DNA of 64,000 nucleotides from assembly GCF_002514735.1 (NCBI RefSeq), contig NZ_NBWU01000001.1, positions 496,001-560,000 on the forward strand, read 5' to 3'. The stretch's first letter is position 1. The number at the start of each line of letters is the position of its first letter. Origin of the DNA: Sediminicola luteus. Lineage in GTDB: Bacteria; Bacteroidota; Bacteroidia; Flavobacteriales; Flavobacteriaceae. Made by a program: the position numbers and the translations under genes. Shown here one piece after another: positions 9,411 to 17,601 of the stretch. The notes beneath the pieces are model-generated. The model was not told the origin of the DNA and did no database searches. It saw only the letters and a list, made by a program, of their open reading frames with translations.

Positions 9411-9540
9411 ATTCCCCTTTATAAGTGGTCGTAAGGCAAAGGCCACCCCAGAGGGATTGTATTTTTTTGCCTTTTGAAATTCGAATGGAAGCGGTATAGC
9501 GCATTGATTATACCCATACTCCTTGAAAAACATTGAAAAG

Positions 9541-10719
9541 ATGAAACCAGATTTGTTCGAAGCACCCGATTATTACAATATGGACGACTTATTGTCCGAA
9601 GAACATAAATTGGTACGCGATGCCGCCCGCCAATGGGTAAAAAGGGATGTGAGTCCGATAATTGAAGATTTTGCACAAAAAGCCGAATTCCCCACCCAGA
9701 TCTTGAGCGGTTTGGCCGAAATCGGGGCCTTTGGCCCTTATATTCCAGAAGAATATGGTGGCGCAGGTTTAGATCAGATCAGTTACGGACTAATCATGCA
9801 AGAGATTGAACGTGGCGATAGTGGGGTGCGCTCTACGGCCTCGGTACAATCTTCTTTGGTTATGTACCCGATATTCGCCTATGGTTCTGAAGAACAAAAA
9901 CAAAAATACCTACCCAAATTGGCTACTGGGGAAATGATGGGTTGTTTCGGGCTTACCGAGCCAGACCACGGATCGAACCCCAGCGGTATGGTAACGAACT
10001 TTAAAGATATGGGCGATCATTATCTATTGAACGGTGCCAAACTCTGGATCTCTAACTCGCCCTTCGCCGATATCGCCGTGGTTTGGGCCAAAAACGAAGC
10101 TGGCCGGATCCATGGTTTAATCGTAGAGCGTGGCATGGAAGGTTTCTCAACCCCTGAGACCCACAACAAATGGTCGTTACGTGCCTCGGCAACCGGAGAA
10201 CTGATCTTCGATAACGTAAAAGTGCCTAAAGAAAACCTATTACCCGGCAAAAATGGTTTGGGTGCGCCACTCGGTTGTTTAGATTCTGCCCGTTATGGTA
10301 TTGCCTGGGGTGCCATTGGTGCTGCCATGGACTGTTACGATACCGCTTTGCGCTATGCCAAAGAGCGGGTACAGTTTGGTCGACCAATCGCAGCTACCCA
10401 ATTACAACAAAAGAAATTGGCCGAGATGATTACCGAAATCACCAAAGCCCAATTGTTGGCGCTACGTTTGGGGCAGCTGAAAAATGAAGGAAAGGCTACC
10501 TCGGCACAGATATCCATGGCTAAAAGAAATAATGTGGAAATGGCCATAAACATCGCCCGCGAAGCCCGACAGGTTTTAGGGGGCATGGGAATTACCGGCG
10601 AATACAGTATTATGCGCCACATGATGAACCTAGAATCGGTGATTACCTACGAAGGTACCCACGACATTCACCTATTGATTACCGGGGCCGATATTACCGG
10701 CATGGCTGCTTTTAAATAA
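9541..10719 (+). CDS. glutaryl-CoA dehydrogenase-like acyl-CoA dehydrogenase
   Basis: This 392-residue flavoenzyme closely matches glutaryl-CoA dehydrogenase, which oxidises and decarboxylates glutaryl-CoA to crotonyl-CoA in lysine and tryptophan breakdown. The ATG at 9541 is preferred over a TTG six codons upstream. Visible signatures are the FAD-binding CFGLTEPDHGSNPS, the catalytic base Glu371 in TYEGTHDIH, and Arg97 in the VRSTASVQSSL segment. That arginine corresponds to the residue that grips the glutaryl carboxylate in the human enzyme and separates this branch from short-chain dehydrogenases. The C-terminal domain (RYGIAWG, LGGMGITGEY) is complete. The gene stands alone, with a strong promoter upstream and a perfect terminator downstream. 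Confidence 0.88.
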   Translation: MKPDLFEAPDYYNMDDLLSEEHKLVRDAARQWVKRDVSPIIEDFAQKAEFPTQILSGLAEIGAFGPYIPEEYGGAGLDQISYGLIMQEIERGDSGVRSTASVQSSLVMYPIFAYGSEEQKQKYLPKLATGEMMGCFGLTEPDHGSNPSGMVTNFKDMGDHYLLNGAKLWISNSPFADIAVVWAKNEAGRIHGLIVERGMEGFSTPETHNKWSLRASATGELIFDNVKVPKENLLPGKNGLGAPLGCLDSARYGIAWGAIGAAMDCYDTALRYAKERVQFGRPIAATQLQQKKLAEMITEITKAQLLALRLGQLKNEGKATSAQISMAKRNNVEMAINIAREARQVLGGMGITGEYSIMRHMMNLESVITYEGTHDIHLLITGADITGMAAFK

Positions 10720-10753
10720 GGGGATATCACCTAAAAAAAGCCGTCTATTCCAT

Positions 10754-10788
10754 AAAAAAAACCGCTAGCAAATTACTAGCGGTTTTTT
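10754..10788. terminator. bidirectional intrinsic terminator
   Basis: The perfect inverted repeat ACCGCTAG / CTAGCGGT is extended by A-run and T-run pairs around a 7-base loop. With A's on one side and T's on the other it can terminate both the acyl-CoA dehydrogenase (+) and the convergent fibronectin-type lipoprotein gene (-). Confidence 0.9.
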
Positions 10789-10808
10789 ATTGTGGATTTG
10801 ATAAATAC

Positions 10809-12296
10809 TTAATTGATTATCACAGAAATATCAAAGGGCACTTTATAAGTAGTTCCGTTTTCCTCTAAGAGTACATAACCCTCACCAACATAACGAATGG
10901 CATCGTAGGTAGCTTGATCTAATTGACCCGTAAGTACGGTAGACGGATTCTGGAAGAAATTCTGCAATACCTCACTCTCAATTTTAATGGTCGTAACCTG
11001 GGCACTTCCTAAATCGCCGTTGAACTTAATTAAAAACTGACGGGCCAAACTACTACTTGATTGCTCGTATAAGGTGGCCGAAGTAATCTCTAGGGTCGGA
11101 TGAGCAGGATATTCGGGTAAGGTACGGACAACTAATTCCGATTCACCCCAAATTTCACCTTTAAAGCCTACATTGGTCACGGCTTTGATCGTAACCGTAT
11201 ATTCGGTGTCCGGCTCCAAATCCTTTATCGGATAAATGGGGTAGTTAAAGCTATAACTAGGCGTAATACGTTCACCATCTAACCAAACCGAATAGACCGT
11301 ATCGGTTCCGCCCTCAATACTTTCTTGATCCCAATCGATTTTAAGACTGTTATGTTCCCTGTCGGCCAAACGCACCTCAAACTCGGGGAATTCAGGATAC
11401 ACATAGGTTGTAAAAGTCACCGAACTTTCGCTTTCAGTACCATTAATACTGTCGGCAATAACGGTTATGGTATAAGTTTCACCCTCCACCAAATCATTAA
11501 AGACATAAGAAGTTGCGGTATCCGTCAAATATTGCTGAACGATCTCATCGTTTAACTTTATGGTATAGCTAAAGCTGGCTCCATCTGGGGCCTCAGGGGT
11601 ATCCCAGGCTACTCGTAACAAATAGGGATCATATAGATTGTGAATATCGTAGCCCGGATCTTTTTTAACCTCTAAAGTAAAGGAGGAAGGCGGTGTTCCT
11701 AAAGTGCTAAAATTAGCATATTGTTCGGTGGTGACATCGTATTCGCTGCGGGCCAACACTTTTACCACAAAATTCGAAAAAGAATCTAAGGCATCAAATA
11801 CATATTCGGTTCCGGTAATGTTCGCCTGTACTAATTCGTTGTTCAAATAAATACTATAACTAACTTCAGAGCCATCTGTAGTTGTTGAAGCGGACCAAGT
11901 AACGGTGGCCCCAGAATTGGTTACTTCACTAACGGTTATTTCGGGTACTGTAAGTCCGGAAGGTGTCAAAGTCGTAAAACTCTCACTGGCCTTCGCACTT
12001 AAACCCTCCCCATCGGTCACGGTCACTTCTACCTTATATTGGGTTTCGGGTACCAAGCCTGTTAGGGTATACGAGGTTTCGCTAATATCGGAAGCTATAT
12101 AATTCCCGTCTAAACGGATACCATATTTCAAATTTCCGGAATTGGTCGAGGTAGCCGTCCAACTTATGGTAGCTTCATCATAGGCTTCGGTAATCTCTCC
12201 AATGGTTATTTCAGGAGGTTCGGACGGTGCGCCATCATCGGTGGTTGAACAACTAAATGCCACGATCAACACAAATAGGGGTAAGATTTTCTTCAT
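10809..12296 (-). CDS. fibronectin type III repeat lipoprotein
   Basis: This 495-residue lipoprotein starts at 12296 with a short signal and lipobox (VAFSC, Cys16). A longer in-frame start at 12374 would place the signal internally. After a short linker come about four fibronectin type III-like domains, recognisable by 'xATISWTAS', 'ETSYTLTGLxPETQYKVEVTVTD' and 'TEYTVTIKAVT', each about 95-100 residues. The C-terminal 90 residues have a different, less recognisable beta-rich sequence. Such proteins usually act as surface-exposed binding modules; no catalytic motif is seen. It sits alone between two gaps and shares a bidirectional terminator with the gene converging on it. Confidence 0.78.
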   Translation of the reverse strand: MKKILPLFVLIVAFSCSTTDDGAPSEPPEITIGEITEAYDEATISWTATSTNSGNLKYGIRLDGNYIASDISETSYTLTGLVPETQYKVEVTVTDGEGLSAKASESFTTLTPSGLTVPEITVSEVTNSGATVTWSASTTTDGSEVSYSIYLNNELVQANITGTEYVFDALDSFSNFVVKVLARSEYDVTTEQYANFSTLGTPPSSFTLEVKKDPGYDIHNLYDPYLLRVAWDTPEAPDGASFSYTIKLNDEIVQQYLTDTATSYVFNDLVEGETYTITVIADSINGTESESSVTFTTYVYPEFPEFEVRLADREHNSLKIDWDQESIEGGTDTVYSVWLDGERITPSYSFNYPIYPIKDLEPDTEYTVTIKAVTNVGFKGEIWGESELVVRTLPEYPAHPTLEITSATLYEQSSSSLARQFLIKFNGDLGSAQVTTIKIESEVLQNFFQNPSTVLTGQLDQATYDAIRYVGEGYVLLEENGTTYKVPFDISVIIN

Positions 12297-12493
12297 GTAG
12301 GGAATACTTTGGTAATTTGTTAAAAAACGTGGATTCCCGCTTCGTATTATGCCCGAATCCGTGCTAAAAACCATGCAAAAAAAGGCAGCCCCATTATGTT
12401 GTTCACTCTGATGGCATTACCCTCAAAGCATTTTAAAAAAAATCTATAAAAATGATTTAAACCACAATGTAATAAGGTGCCTCAGGGTTTAGA

Positions 12494-14260
12494 TCAATCT
12501 ACAATCCCCATCTTGTTAAGTAAGAATGAAGCGTTCATGTTTTGGCAAATCCCTGATTTCATAATATAGTCGAAATACAGTTCCCCATTTACGATCTGGG
12601 CGTCGAAAAAGTGGTTCTCCACCTCGGCGTATTCGTTTGCAATGTCGCACAAGGATAGATCATGGGTGGCTACTATTCCGGTGGCCCCTGCCTTGACCAA
12701 ACGCTCTACGAATTTTTTGGATCCAATGGCCTTATCGGTGCTATTCGTGCCTTTTAAGATTTCGTCTAGGATTACAAAATAGCTTTCGGTTTCCAACGCA
12801 TCTACGATAAACTTTAAACGCTTTAGTTCTGAAAAGAAATAAGATTCCGAATCGGCCAAGGAGTCAGAGGTACGCATACTGGTTATTAGCTTAATAGGAC
12901 TGTACATGAACCGCTTCGCACGTACAGGCAAGCCCATATTCCCCATAACGATCAAAAGGGATACGGTACGTAGATACGTACTCTTGCCTGCCATATTGGC
13001 CCCGGTAACTACAAAAAAGCGATTGGCTTGCATGGTAAAACCATTGGTTACAGCATCTGGCCCCAATAGCGGATGTACCGCAGCCACGGCCTCTAATACC
13101 GGGCCATCTTTCCGTATCTCAGGATAGGTATGGTCCGGATGGTTAAAGGCATAATTCGCCAAGCTATTGTAGGCATCAAAATGGGCCAAAACCACGAACC
13201 AATCTTTTACATGTTTTCCATTTTGGGCGATCCAAGATTCAATACGCCCTACCTCCCATAAATCCTTAAGGAAAAAACCATTGGTAAACAATCCGATTAT
13301 TACATTGTTACGTTGATCTAATGCCGATAAATAACGACCGAATTGCTTTAAGGCTTTGGTGGTCGTACCCGCTTCTCCTTCCAATCGCGCTTTGGTTTTT
13401 TGTAATAGAGTGCTTTCAAAACCTTGCCTTTCTACCAAGGCCATCAATCTATGGTATTGCTGAAAAACCTGGGCGATTTTTCCGGTATGGGCAGATAGCC
13501 TACTCACACGTTTCACATAGATTCCTGTAATGCCCAAGCCTATAAAGAACCAAAATGTTAGTATTCCCCCTGGCACCCATCCCATAAAATAAGTGCTGAG
13601 CATTACCACGGAGCCCAGGGAGAATGCTTTTGGAAACCATTTCATTAACCCAGGTAGAAACGGGGTGTAATTGGCCAACCAACCCAGCGTTGTCTTTGTA
13701 TCAACCTCGGTTTTTATCAACCGACCGGATGCGATGTACTCTTGCCGCCATGTAGCTAAATCTGCCAATTCAGCAATGGCCTGCTGCCTTTCGGTAATAG
13801 CTGAGGTTTCATTCGCTTTAAACCACTGGGCCAAAACATGCTTCCCATCCGACAACGTGGTTCGGTTTACATATTGAAAAAGGGAATTATCGCCAAAGAG
13901 GTCAATATCTTGAGCATAAACATGATCGGGCTCATGGTATTCATTCCCATTTGGTAAATGATTCCATGCCCCGCATAACACTTCGATTTCGGTCTTATTA
14001 ATAGTAATTAAAGCCTTTAAATAGTCACGATGGTAGCGTACATCGGTATGTTTGGATATCAAAACCAAGAAGCCCGCAAAGACAAGTACAGCGCCAAAGA
14101 ACCAATACCCCGACCCTTGAACACCTAGATAAACCATATAGGCTGCCAAAAGAAAAGACAAGCCCCTAGCCGTAGCAAGAAGGGTCAGCTTTTTTTTGGT
14201 TTTAAGCAGTTGTTCGGTTTGGCCCGTTAGTTGGGCTTGATAAAAAGATACTGGATCCAT
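12494..14260 (-). CDS. membrane-anchored MutS-family ATPase
   Basis: This 588-residue protein has the ATPase half of MutS: Walker A GANMAGKSTYLRT (around residue 425), the Walker B segment VILDEILKGTNSTDK and the ATHDLSL motif. It lacks the N-terminal mismatch-recognition domain. Instead, residues about 25-75 and 205-255 contain hydrophobic, probably transmembrane, segments. It therefore belongs to the MutS-related proteins common in Bacteroidota and is unlikely to be the mismatch-repair MutS. Its role is not established to my knowledge. It is the last gene of a tightly spaced minus-strand run (DUF4230, Dabb, MmcQ/YjbR, this gene), 26 bases after the MmcQ gene. Confidence 0.8.
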   Translation of the reverse strand: MDPVSFYQAQLTGQTEQLLKTKKKLTLLATARGLSFLLAAYMVYLGVQGSGYWFFGAVLVFAGFLVLISKHTDVRYHRDYLKALITINKTEIEVLCGAWNHLPNGNEYHEPDHVYAQDIDLFGDNSLFQYVNRTTLSDGKHVLAQWFKANETSAITERQQAIAELADLATWRQEYIASGRLIKTEVDTKTTLGWLANYTPFLPGLMKWFPKAFSLGSVVMLSTYFMGWVPGGILTFWFFIGLGITGIYVKRVSRLSAHTGKIAQVFQQYHRLMALVERQGFESTLLQKTKARLEGEAGTTTKALKQFGRYLSALDQRNNVIIGLFTNGFFLKDLWEVGRIESWIAQNGKHVKDWFVVLAHFDAYNSLANYAFNHPDHTYPEIRKDGPVLEAVAAVHPLLGPDAVTNGFTMQANRFFVVTGANMAGKSTYLRTVSLLIVMGNMGLPVRAKRFMYSPIKLITSMRTSDSLADSESYFFSELKRLKFIVDALETESYFVILDEILKGTNSTDKAIGSKKFVERLVKAGATGIVATHDLSLCDIANEYAEVENHFFDAQIVNGELYFDYIMKSGICQNMNASFLLNKMGIVD

Positions 14261-14286
14261 AAAGGGGTTTGAACTTAGAGACTGTT

Positions 14287-14643
14287 TTAAAGCGCCGCCA
14301 ATTCGGCCTGTAATTTTTTGGGCATTTTCGAAACTACCAAGTCATAGGAATGCTGGGTAAGCTCTTCGACAAGGGTTTTGGGTACCCGCTCGAGAAAAAC
14401 GGTGTTCCAGTGTTTCTTACTCATATGATAGCCCGGAATAATATCGCCATCGAATTCTTCACGAAGCATTTCAGAACGTTCAGGATCACACTTTAGATTT
14501 ACTTGGGGCGGAAAGCGCTCCAAGGCTACCAAGGCGAACATTTTACCCATTACCTTGAACACCAAGGTGTGTTCGTCGAAAGGAAAAGTCTCCGTTACCC
14601 CCTTTTTCGACAAACAAATTTCGCGAAACAACTCAACATTCAT
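14287..14643 (-). CDS. MmcQ/YjbR family protein
   Basis: This 118-residue protein matches the MmcQ/YjbR family, small proteins with a CyaY-like fold sometimes annotated as DNA-binding. Family features are the N-terminal 'FREICLSKKGVTETFPFDE', the central 'VFKVMGKMFALVAL' strand pair, 'VNLKCDPE', and the 'GYHMSKKHWNTVFL' motif. The start at 14643 gives the typical length; a longer frame runs into the previous gene. The function of the family is poorly known. It lies between the Dabb gene (23-base gap) and the MutS-like gene (26-base gap), probably in one transcript. Confidence 0.85.
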   Translation of the reverse strand: MNVELFREICLSKKGVTETFPFDEHTLVFKVMGKMFALVALERFPPQVNLKCDPERSEMLREEFDGDIIPGYHMSKKHWNTVFLERVPKTLVEELTQHSYDLVVSKMPKKLQAELAAL

Positions 14644-14666
14644 ACTTTGGTTTATAAGGTTCTCAA

Positions 14667-15065
14667 TTAGTACACTTTGCCCTCGGCATCGTACACGATG
14701 ACTTTTTCCCAAAGGTCTTTACAGTTCTCTACAAATGCCTCATGGGCCGGTTCTACTTGGTAGCTTGCCTGATCTTGGGCAGAGGCAAAGGTAACCACCA
14801 ATTTATAGGAAAAACTATCGTCTACCACCTCTCGTGAAGCTTTAGGCGGCACACCTATAAAATTCGTTTGGGCATATTTAGAATTCTTAAGGAACGTACT
14901 TAATTCACGTTCGAATTTTTCACGGTCTTGTGTATTATCGGGTTGTTTCAACCAAAAAAACACGGTATGTACAAAAGTAGGATTGAAATTCGCTTCTTTT
15001 TTTTCTTGGCCCAAGGCCGCTGTGGTAATGCTCATAAGGAGTATGGGTAGAATTAGTTTTTTCAT
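14667..15065 (-). CDS. exported Dabb (stress-responsive A/B barrel) domain protein
   Basis: This 132-residue protein has a signal peptide (MKKLILPILLMSITTAALG, cleavage after GQ) followed by one Dabb domain. The domain begins with 'FVHTVFFWLKQPDNTQDREKFEREL' (two short quoted blocks in the family style) and contains 'FSYKLVVTFASAQDQASYQ' and 'HEAFVENCKDLW', the conserved core of this ferredoxin-like fold. Dabb proteins are dimeric and some bind small hydrophobic molecules; the substrate here is unknown. Export is unusual for the domain but common in Bacteroidota homologues. It is 8 bases downstream of the DUF4230 gene and part of the same run. Confidence 0.83.
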   Translation of the reverse strand: MKKLILPILLMSITTAALGQEKKEANFNPTFVHTVFFWLKQPDNTQDREKFERELSTFLKNSKYAQTNFIGVPPKASREVVDDSFSYKLVVTFASAQDQASYQVEPAHEAFVENCKDLWEKVIVYDAEGKVY

Positions 15066-15073
15066 CTGTATAT

Positions 15074-15700
15074 TTATTTATCCAATAAAGGATTCTTCTC
15101 CGTCTCGGGAATCTCTAAGGCAGAGGTATCTAAAGACCAACCTATGGTAGCCACGATCTGCCCCATAAGGTGCACTGCCCCTATGGCCTCGTTTTTGGCG
15201 GACTCCATCAATCCGCTTTGGGGTATTTTCTGCTTAATATGTTCTTTGGCTTCTTGGGTAAGTTGGGTTAAGTCACTGGGCGAAAAACTATTAAACAGAC
15301 CATTCTTAACATCGTAAAATTTTAATTCGGGTTCTACGGAGAGTATCTGGGGTTCGGGAAAATGGGATAACACTATGGTCTTTTCTTCCCTGTTGGCGAA
15401 CATTTTTATCTTCTTAAGATCATAACCGATATGTGCCTTGGCATTAATTACAATCAAAGCCTTTTTTTTACTGCTCCAAAGTTTCATAAAACCTTCTTTG
15501 GAGTTTTCATAAGTATAGATTTCGGCAAATTCCCCTTCTACCGAAATTAGCTTGCACACCGCCCGCATTTTTTCGAGCAACACCGAACTTTGGTGCTGGG
15601 TCAGGTCTTTTTTTTCTTTTTTACGGAAAAGGGTATATAACCAATAAGTAGCCCCGGCCCCTAAGGCCCCGCCAAAAAGAATAAGTATCATACTATCCAT
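15074..15700 (-). CDS. DUF4230 domain membrane protein
   Basis: This 208-residue protein has one N-terminal membrane segment (residues about 3-22) followed by a basic stretch and a DUF4230-like domain. Recognisable parts are 'KMRAVCKLISVEGEFAEIY', 'KKALIVINAKAHIGYDLKKI' and 'IVLSHFPEPQILSVEPELKFYD'. The family is found in many phyla and its function is unknown; the domain probably faces the periplasm. It opens the four-gene minus-strand run that ends with the MutS-like ATPase. A CAAAATTA box just upstream (15705-15712) is too close to the start to be a normal promoter. Confidence 0.75.
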   Translation of the reverse strand: MDSMILILFGGALGAGATYWLYTLFRKKEKKDLTQHQSSVLLEKMRAVCKLISVEGEFAEIYTYENSKEGFMKLWSSKKKALIVINAKAHIGYDLKKIKMFANREEKTIVLSHFPEPQILSVEPELKFYDVKNGLFNSFSPSDLTQLTQEAKEHIKQKIPQSGLMESAKNEAIGAVHLMGQIVATIGWSLDTSALEIPETEKNPLLDK

Positions 15701-15726
15701 AAACCAAAATTATGGTTATTTTTTCA

Positions 15727-16290
15727 CTACAGTAATGCATGTAGAAAGTTCGCCGTATTATTAAGGTTTCTTTTCCTCAGGATTGATAATACCTCATACA
15801 CATCAAGGTCAGGATTTCTCCTATATAAGACCATTTCCCGAAAAGCCTTTATTGCCTGTCCCGGATTTAAATCGATAATGTCAGTCAGAAAATCATCTGC
15901 CCTTTTTGCCTTTAGACCAAATGAGGCCAAATACGATTCAGGGAAATCTTTAATATTCTCGGTTACTATTACATTGGCATTGGTTTTTATGGCAGCGGCC
16001 AAAACATGACGGTCTTTAGGGTCTGGAAGCGAAAGGGTTTCAATTAAACCTCCGTAATTTGTAACAAGGGCATCGGGAAAAGCCAAATTTGCACGATTGG
16101 TTCTTTTAACAATCTCATGATCATCGACTCCTTTTCTTCGCATTACCGCTACCCACTCATCAAAAATATGTTCACTCCATTTAGGCGTATACAAATCATA
16201 ATATGCCAACCAAAAAAGTAAATCCCGTATTTCCAATGGATAAATGACATTGGTATCTAGAACACAGATAAAACGAACACTATGAATCAT
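15727..16290 (-). CDS. PIN-domain ribonuclease toxin
   Basis: This 187-residue protein has a PIN nuclease domain with the expected acidic residues. The first is in VLDTNVIYP (Asp13), then a Glu in the FDEWVAV helix, and an Asp pair in 'LPDPKDRHVLAAAI' with 'IVTENIKDFP' after it. PIN toxins cleave RNA in a Mg-dependent manner. It overlaps the upstream HTH gene by 11 bases, the layout of a toxin-antitoxin operon with the antitoxin first. The C-terminal 45 residues extend beyond a minimal VapC and may hold the antitoxin-binding part. All key residues appear present, so it is probably active. Confidence 0.8.
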   Translation of the reverse strand: MIHSVRFICVLDTNVIYPLEIRDLLFWLAYYDLYTPKWSEHIFDEWVAVMRRKGVDDHEIVKRTNRANLAFPDALVTNYGGLIETLSLPDPKDRHVLAAAIKTNANVIVTENIKDFPESYLASFGLKAKRADDFLTDIIDLNPGQAIKAFREMVLYRRNPDLDVYEVLSILRKRNLNNTANFLHALL

Positions 16291-16741
16291 ATAAGTTACG
16301 TTCCCCGTCGGCTTTCATTATATCTATGATATGCCGTTTTTGGGCCTTTTTCATTTCAGCCTTAAACCTTAAAACATCATCTAACTTAATCCTTCTATGC
16401 TTTCCTACCTTAACAAAATCGATTTTACCAGTCTCCAATAATTTAACCAGATGAGGTCGGGAACAACCTAAAATTTCAGCCGCCTTTTGGGTGGTAACCT
16501 CCGTGGCAATGGGCACCATGGAAAAAGGAACGCCTTTACCCATGGCTTCCAAGATATCGCCAAGAAGCTTTAATGCGGTAAACGGTATTTTAATACGCTC
16601 CTGTGTTTCCTCAATCTCGATTTCCGGATGGTCATTTTCACCACTCAATTGTTTAATTACAGCAGCTAATGCATCGTAAGATGCTATGGCTATCTTTTGT
16701 TCGTCCTTTGATGGTTTCGTAATATAATTAGTGGTTTCCAT
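16280..16741 (-). CDS. HTH (excisionase-type) antitoxin of the PIN toxin
   Basis: This 153-residue protein carries a MerR/excisionase-type helix-turn-helix (residues about 84-132, 'TTQKAAEILGCSRPHLVKLL' followed by 'VGKHRRIKLDDVLRF'). It directly precedes and overlaps the PIN gene. Antitoxins of this kind bind their toxin and repress their own promoter; the N-terminal 80 residues would be the protein-contact region. ATG 16741 was chosen; an ATG four codons upstream (16753) is equally possible. A tandem 9-bp repeat lies 30 bases upstream and could be the operator. Confidence 0.75.
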   Translation of the reverse strand: METTNYITKPSKDEQKIAIASYDALAAVIKQLSGENDHPEIEIEETQERIKIPFTALKLLGDILEAMGKGVPFSMVPIATEVTTQKAAEILGCSRPHLVKLLETGKIDFVKVGKHRRIKLDDVLRFKAEMKKAQKRHIIDIMKADGERNLYDS

Positions 16742-16770
16742 AGTATGAATCACATTTATCTACACAATAA

Positions 16771-16788
16771 TAAACGAAATAAACGAAA
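16771..16788 (-). promoter_or_regulatory. tandem 9-bp repeat, candidate antitoxin operator
   Basis: TAAACGAAA occurs twice back to back (16771-16779 and 16780-16788) immediately upstream of the antitoxin start. Tandem sites in this position often serve autoregulation in toxin-antitoxin operons. A near -7 element, CAATAATA on the + strand at 16765-16772, overlaps the first copy. Confidence 0.4.
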
Positions 16789-16847
16789 CTACCTTACATC
16801 CAAAATGTTAAACTTATAACGATTACGAGGTCGGTAGTCAAGAAAAG

Positions 16848-17594
16848 CTACTCAAAACCATACATTACCGGCCTACTCGGACTAGCGTCGTTTTCAAAAG
16901 GCGCCACTTGCAGGTTAAGTACATACGTACCATCGGAAATGGTATTGGGTACAAAGACCAGTTCGGTTAAAGTGGCATGTTTTCTGGGCGCTTCATGTAT
17001 TTGCCAAAAGGCCTTATGGGCCAAAAGGGCGCCCCCATCTTTTTCTTTATCTACCGAGGGAAGGTCTACCAAGAGATGCTGAATACCTTGTTGTACCAAA
17101 TAAGTCATGGCCTCTTCTAAAATATAGGGCGGATTGCTATGTGAATACTGTTGGCTTAGTTTGTCGTTGGTATTGGGTAGCGTTCTTATAATTAGGGCCT
17201 CAGGTTTTTTACGACCCAACACATAACGTAACTGTTCTTTGGATATCACCCAATCATCGCCTTGTTTTTCCGGTGCTACGGTAACTAACAACCCCTTGAA
17301 GAAATAGCGTTGAAGACATTGGTTTACCGAGAAAACCTCTTCGGTAATATGCCCAAGACATTCGGTATGGGTACCATGGGCATGCGGATTAAAAGTAATA
17401 TCGTTAAAGTTAACCGTCCCACCTTGGGCTACACTACCCACATATCCATCGGTCTGGTTGGGTTTAATCGTTGGCGGTGCTTGGTACCAAGCCGTAGGGT
17501 TGCCTTCGCCATGCCTAAGGGGAATGGAAATATCCATGGGTTTCGACAAATCGATCTGACATTTTTTACCGCCAAGTACTAGGGTAGCTAACAT
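16848..17594 (-). CDS. cyclase-family (kynurenine formamidase-like) hydrolase
   Basis: This 248-residue protein belongs to the cyclase/kynurenine formamidase superfamily of metal-dependent amidohydrolases. The key motif HAHGTHTECLGHI (near residue 65) contains the metal-binding histidines of the family's HxGTHxD/E pattern, and 'DISIPLRHG' at the start is also typical. The start at 17594 was chosen because longer frames run into hemW. It has no signal peptide, so it is cytoplasmic. The true substrate is unknown; formylkynurenine is one possibility. It begins 7 bases after hemW ends, indicating co-transcription. Confidence 0.8.
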   Translation of the reverse strand: MLATLVLGGKKCQIDLSKPMDISIPLRHGEGNPTAWYQAPPTIKPNQTDGYVGSVAQGGTVNFNDITFNPHAHGTHTECLGHITEEVFSVNQCLQRYFFKGLLVTVAPEKQGDDWVISKEQLRYVLGRKKPEALIIRTLPNTNDKLSQQYSHSNPPYILEEAMTYLVQQGIQHLLVDLPSVDKEKDGGALLAHKAFWQIHEAPRKHATLTELVFVPNTISDGTYVLNLQVAPFENDASPSRPVMYGFE

Positions 17595-17601
17595 GGTGTT
17601 T

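Noticed and set aside
12494-14260. True DNA mismatch-repair gene mutS
   Set aside because: The protein lacks the mismatch-recognition domain, is far shorter than MutS and has membrane segments.
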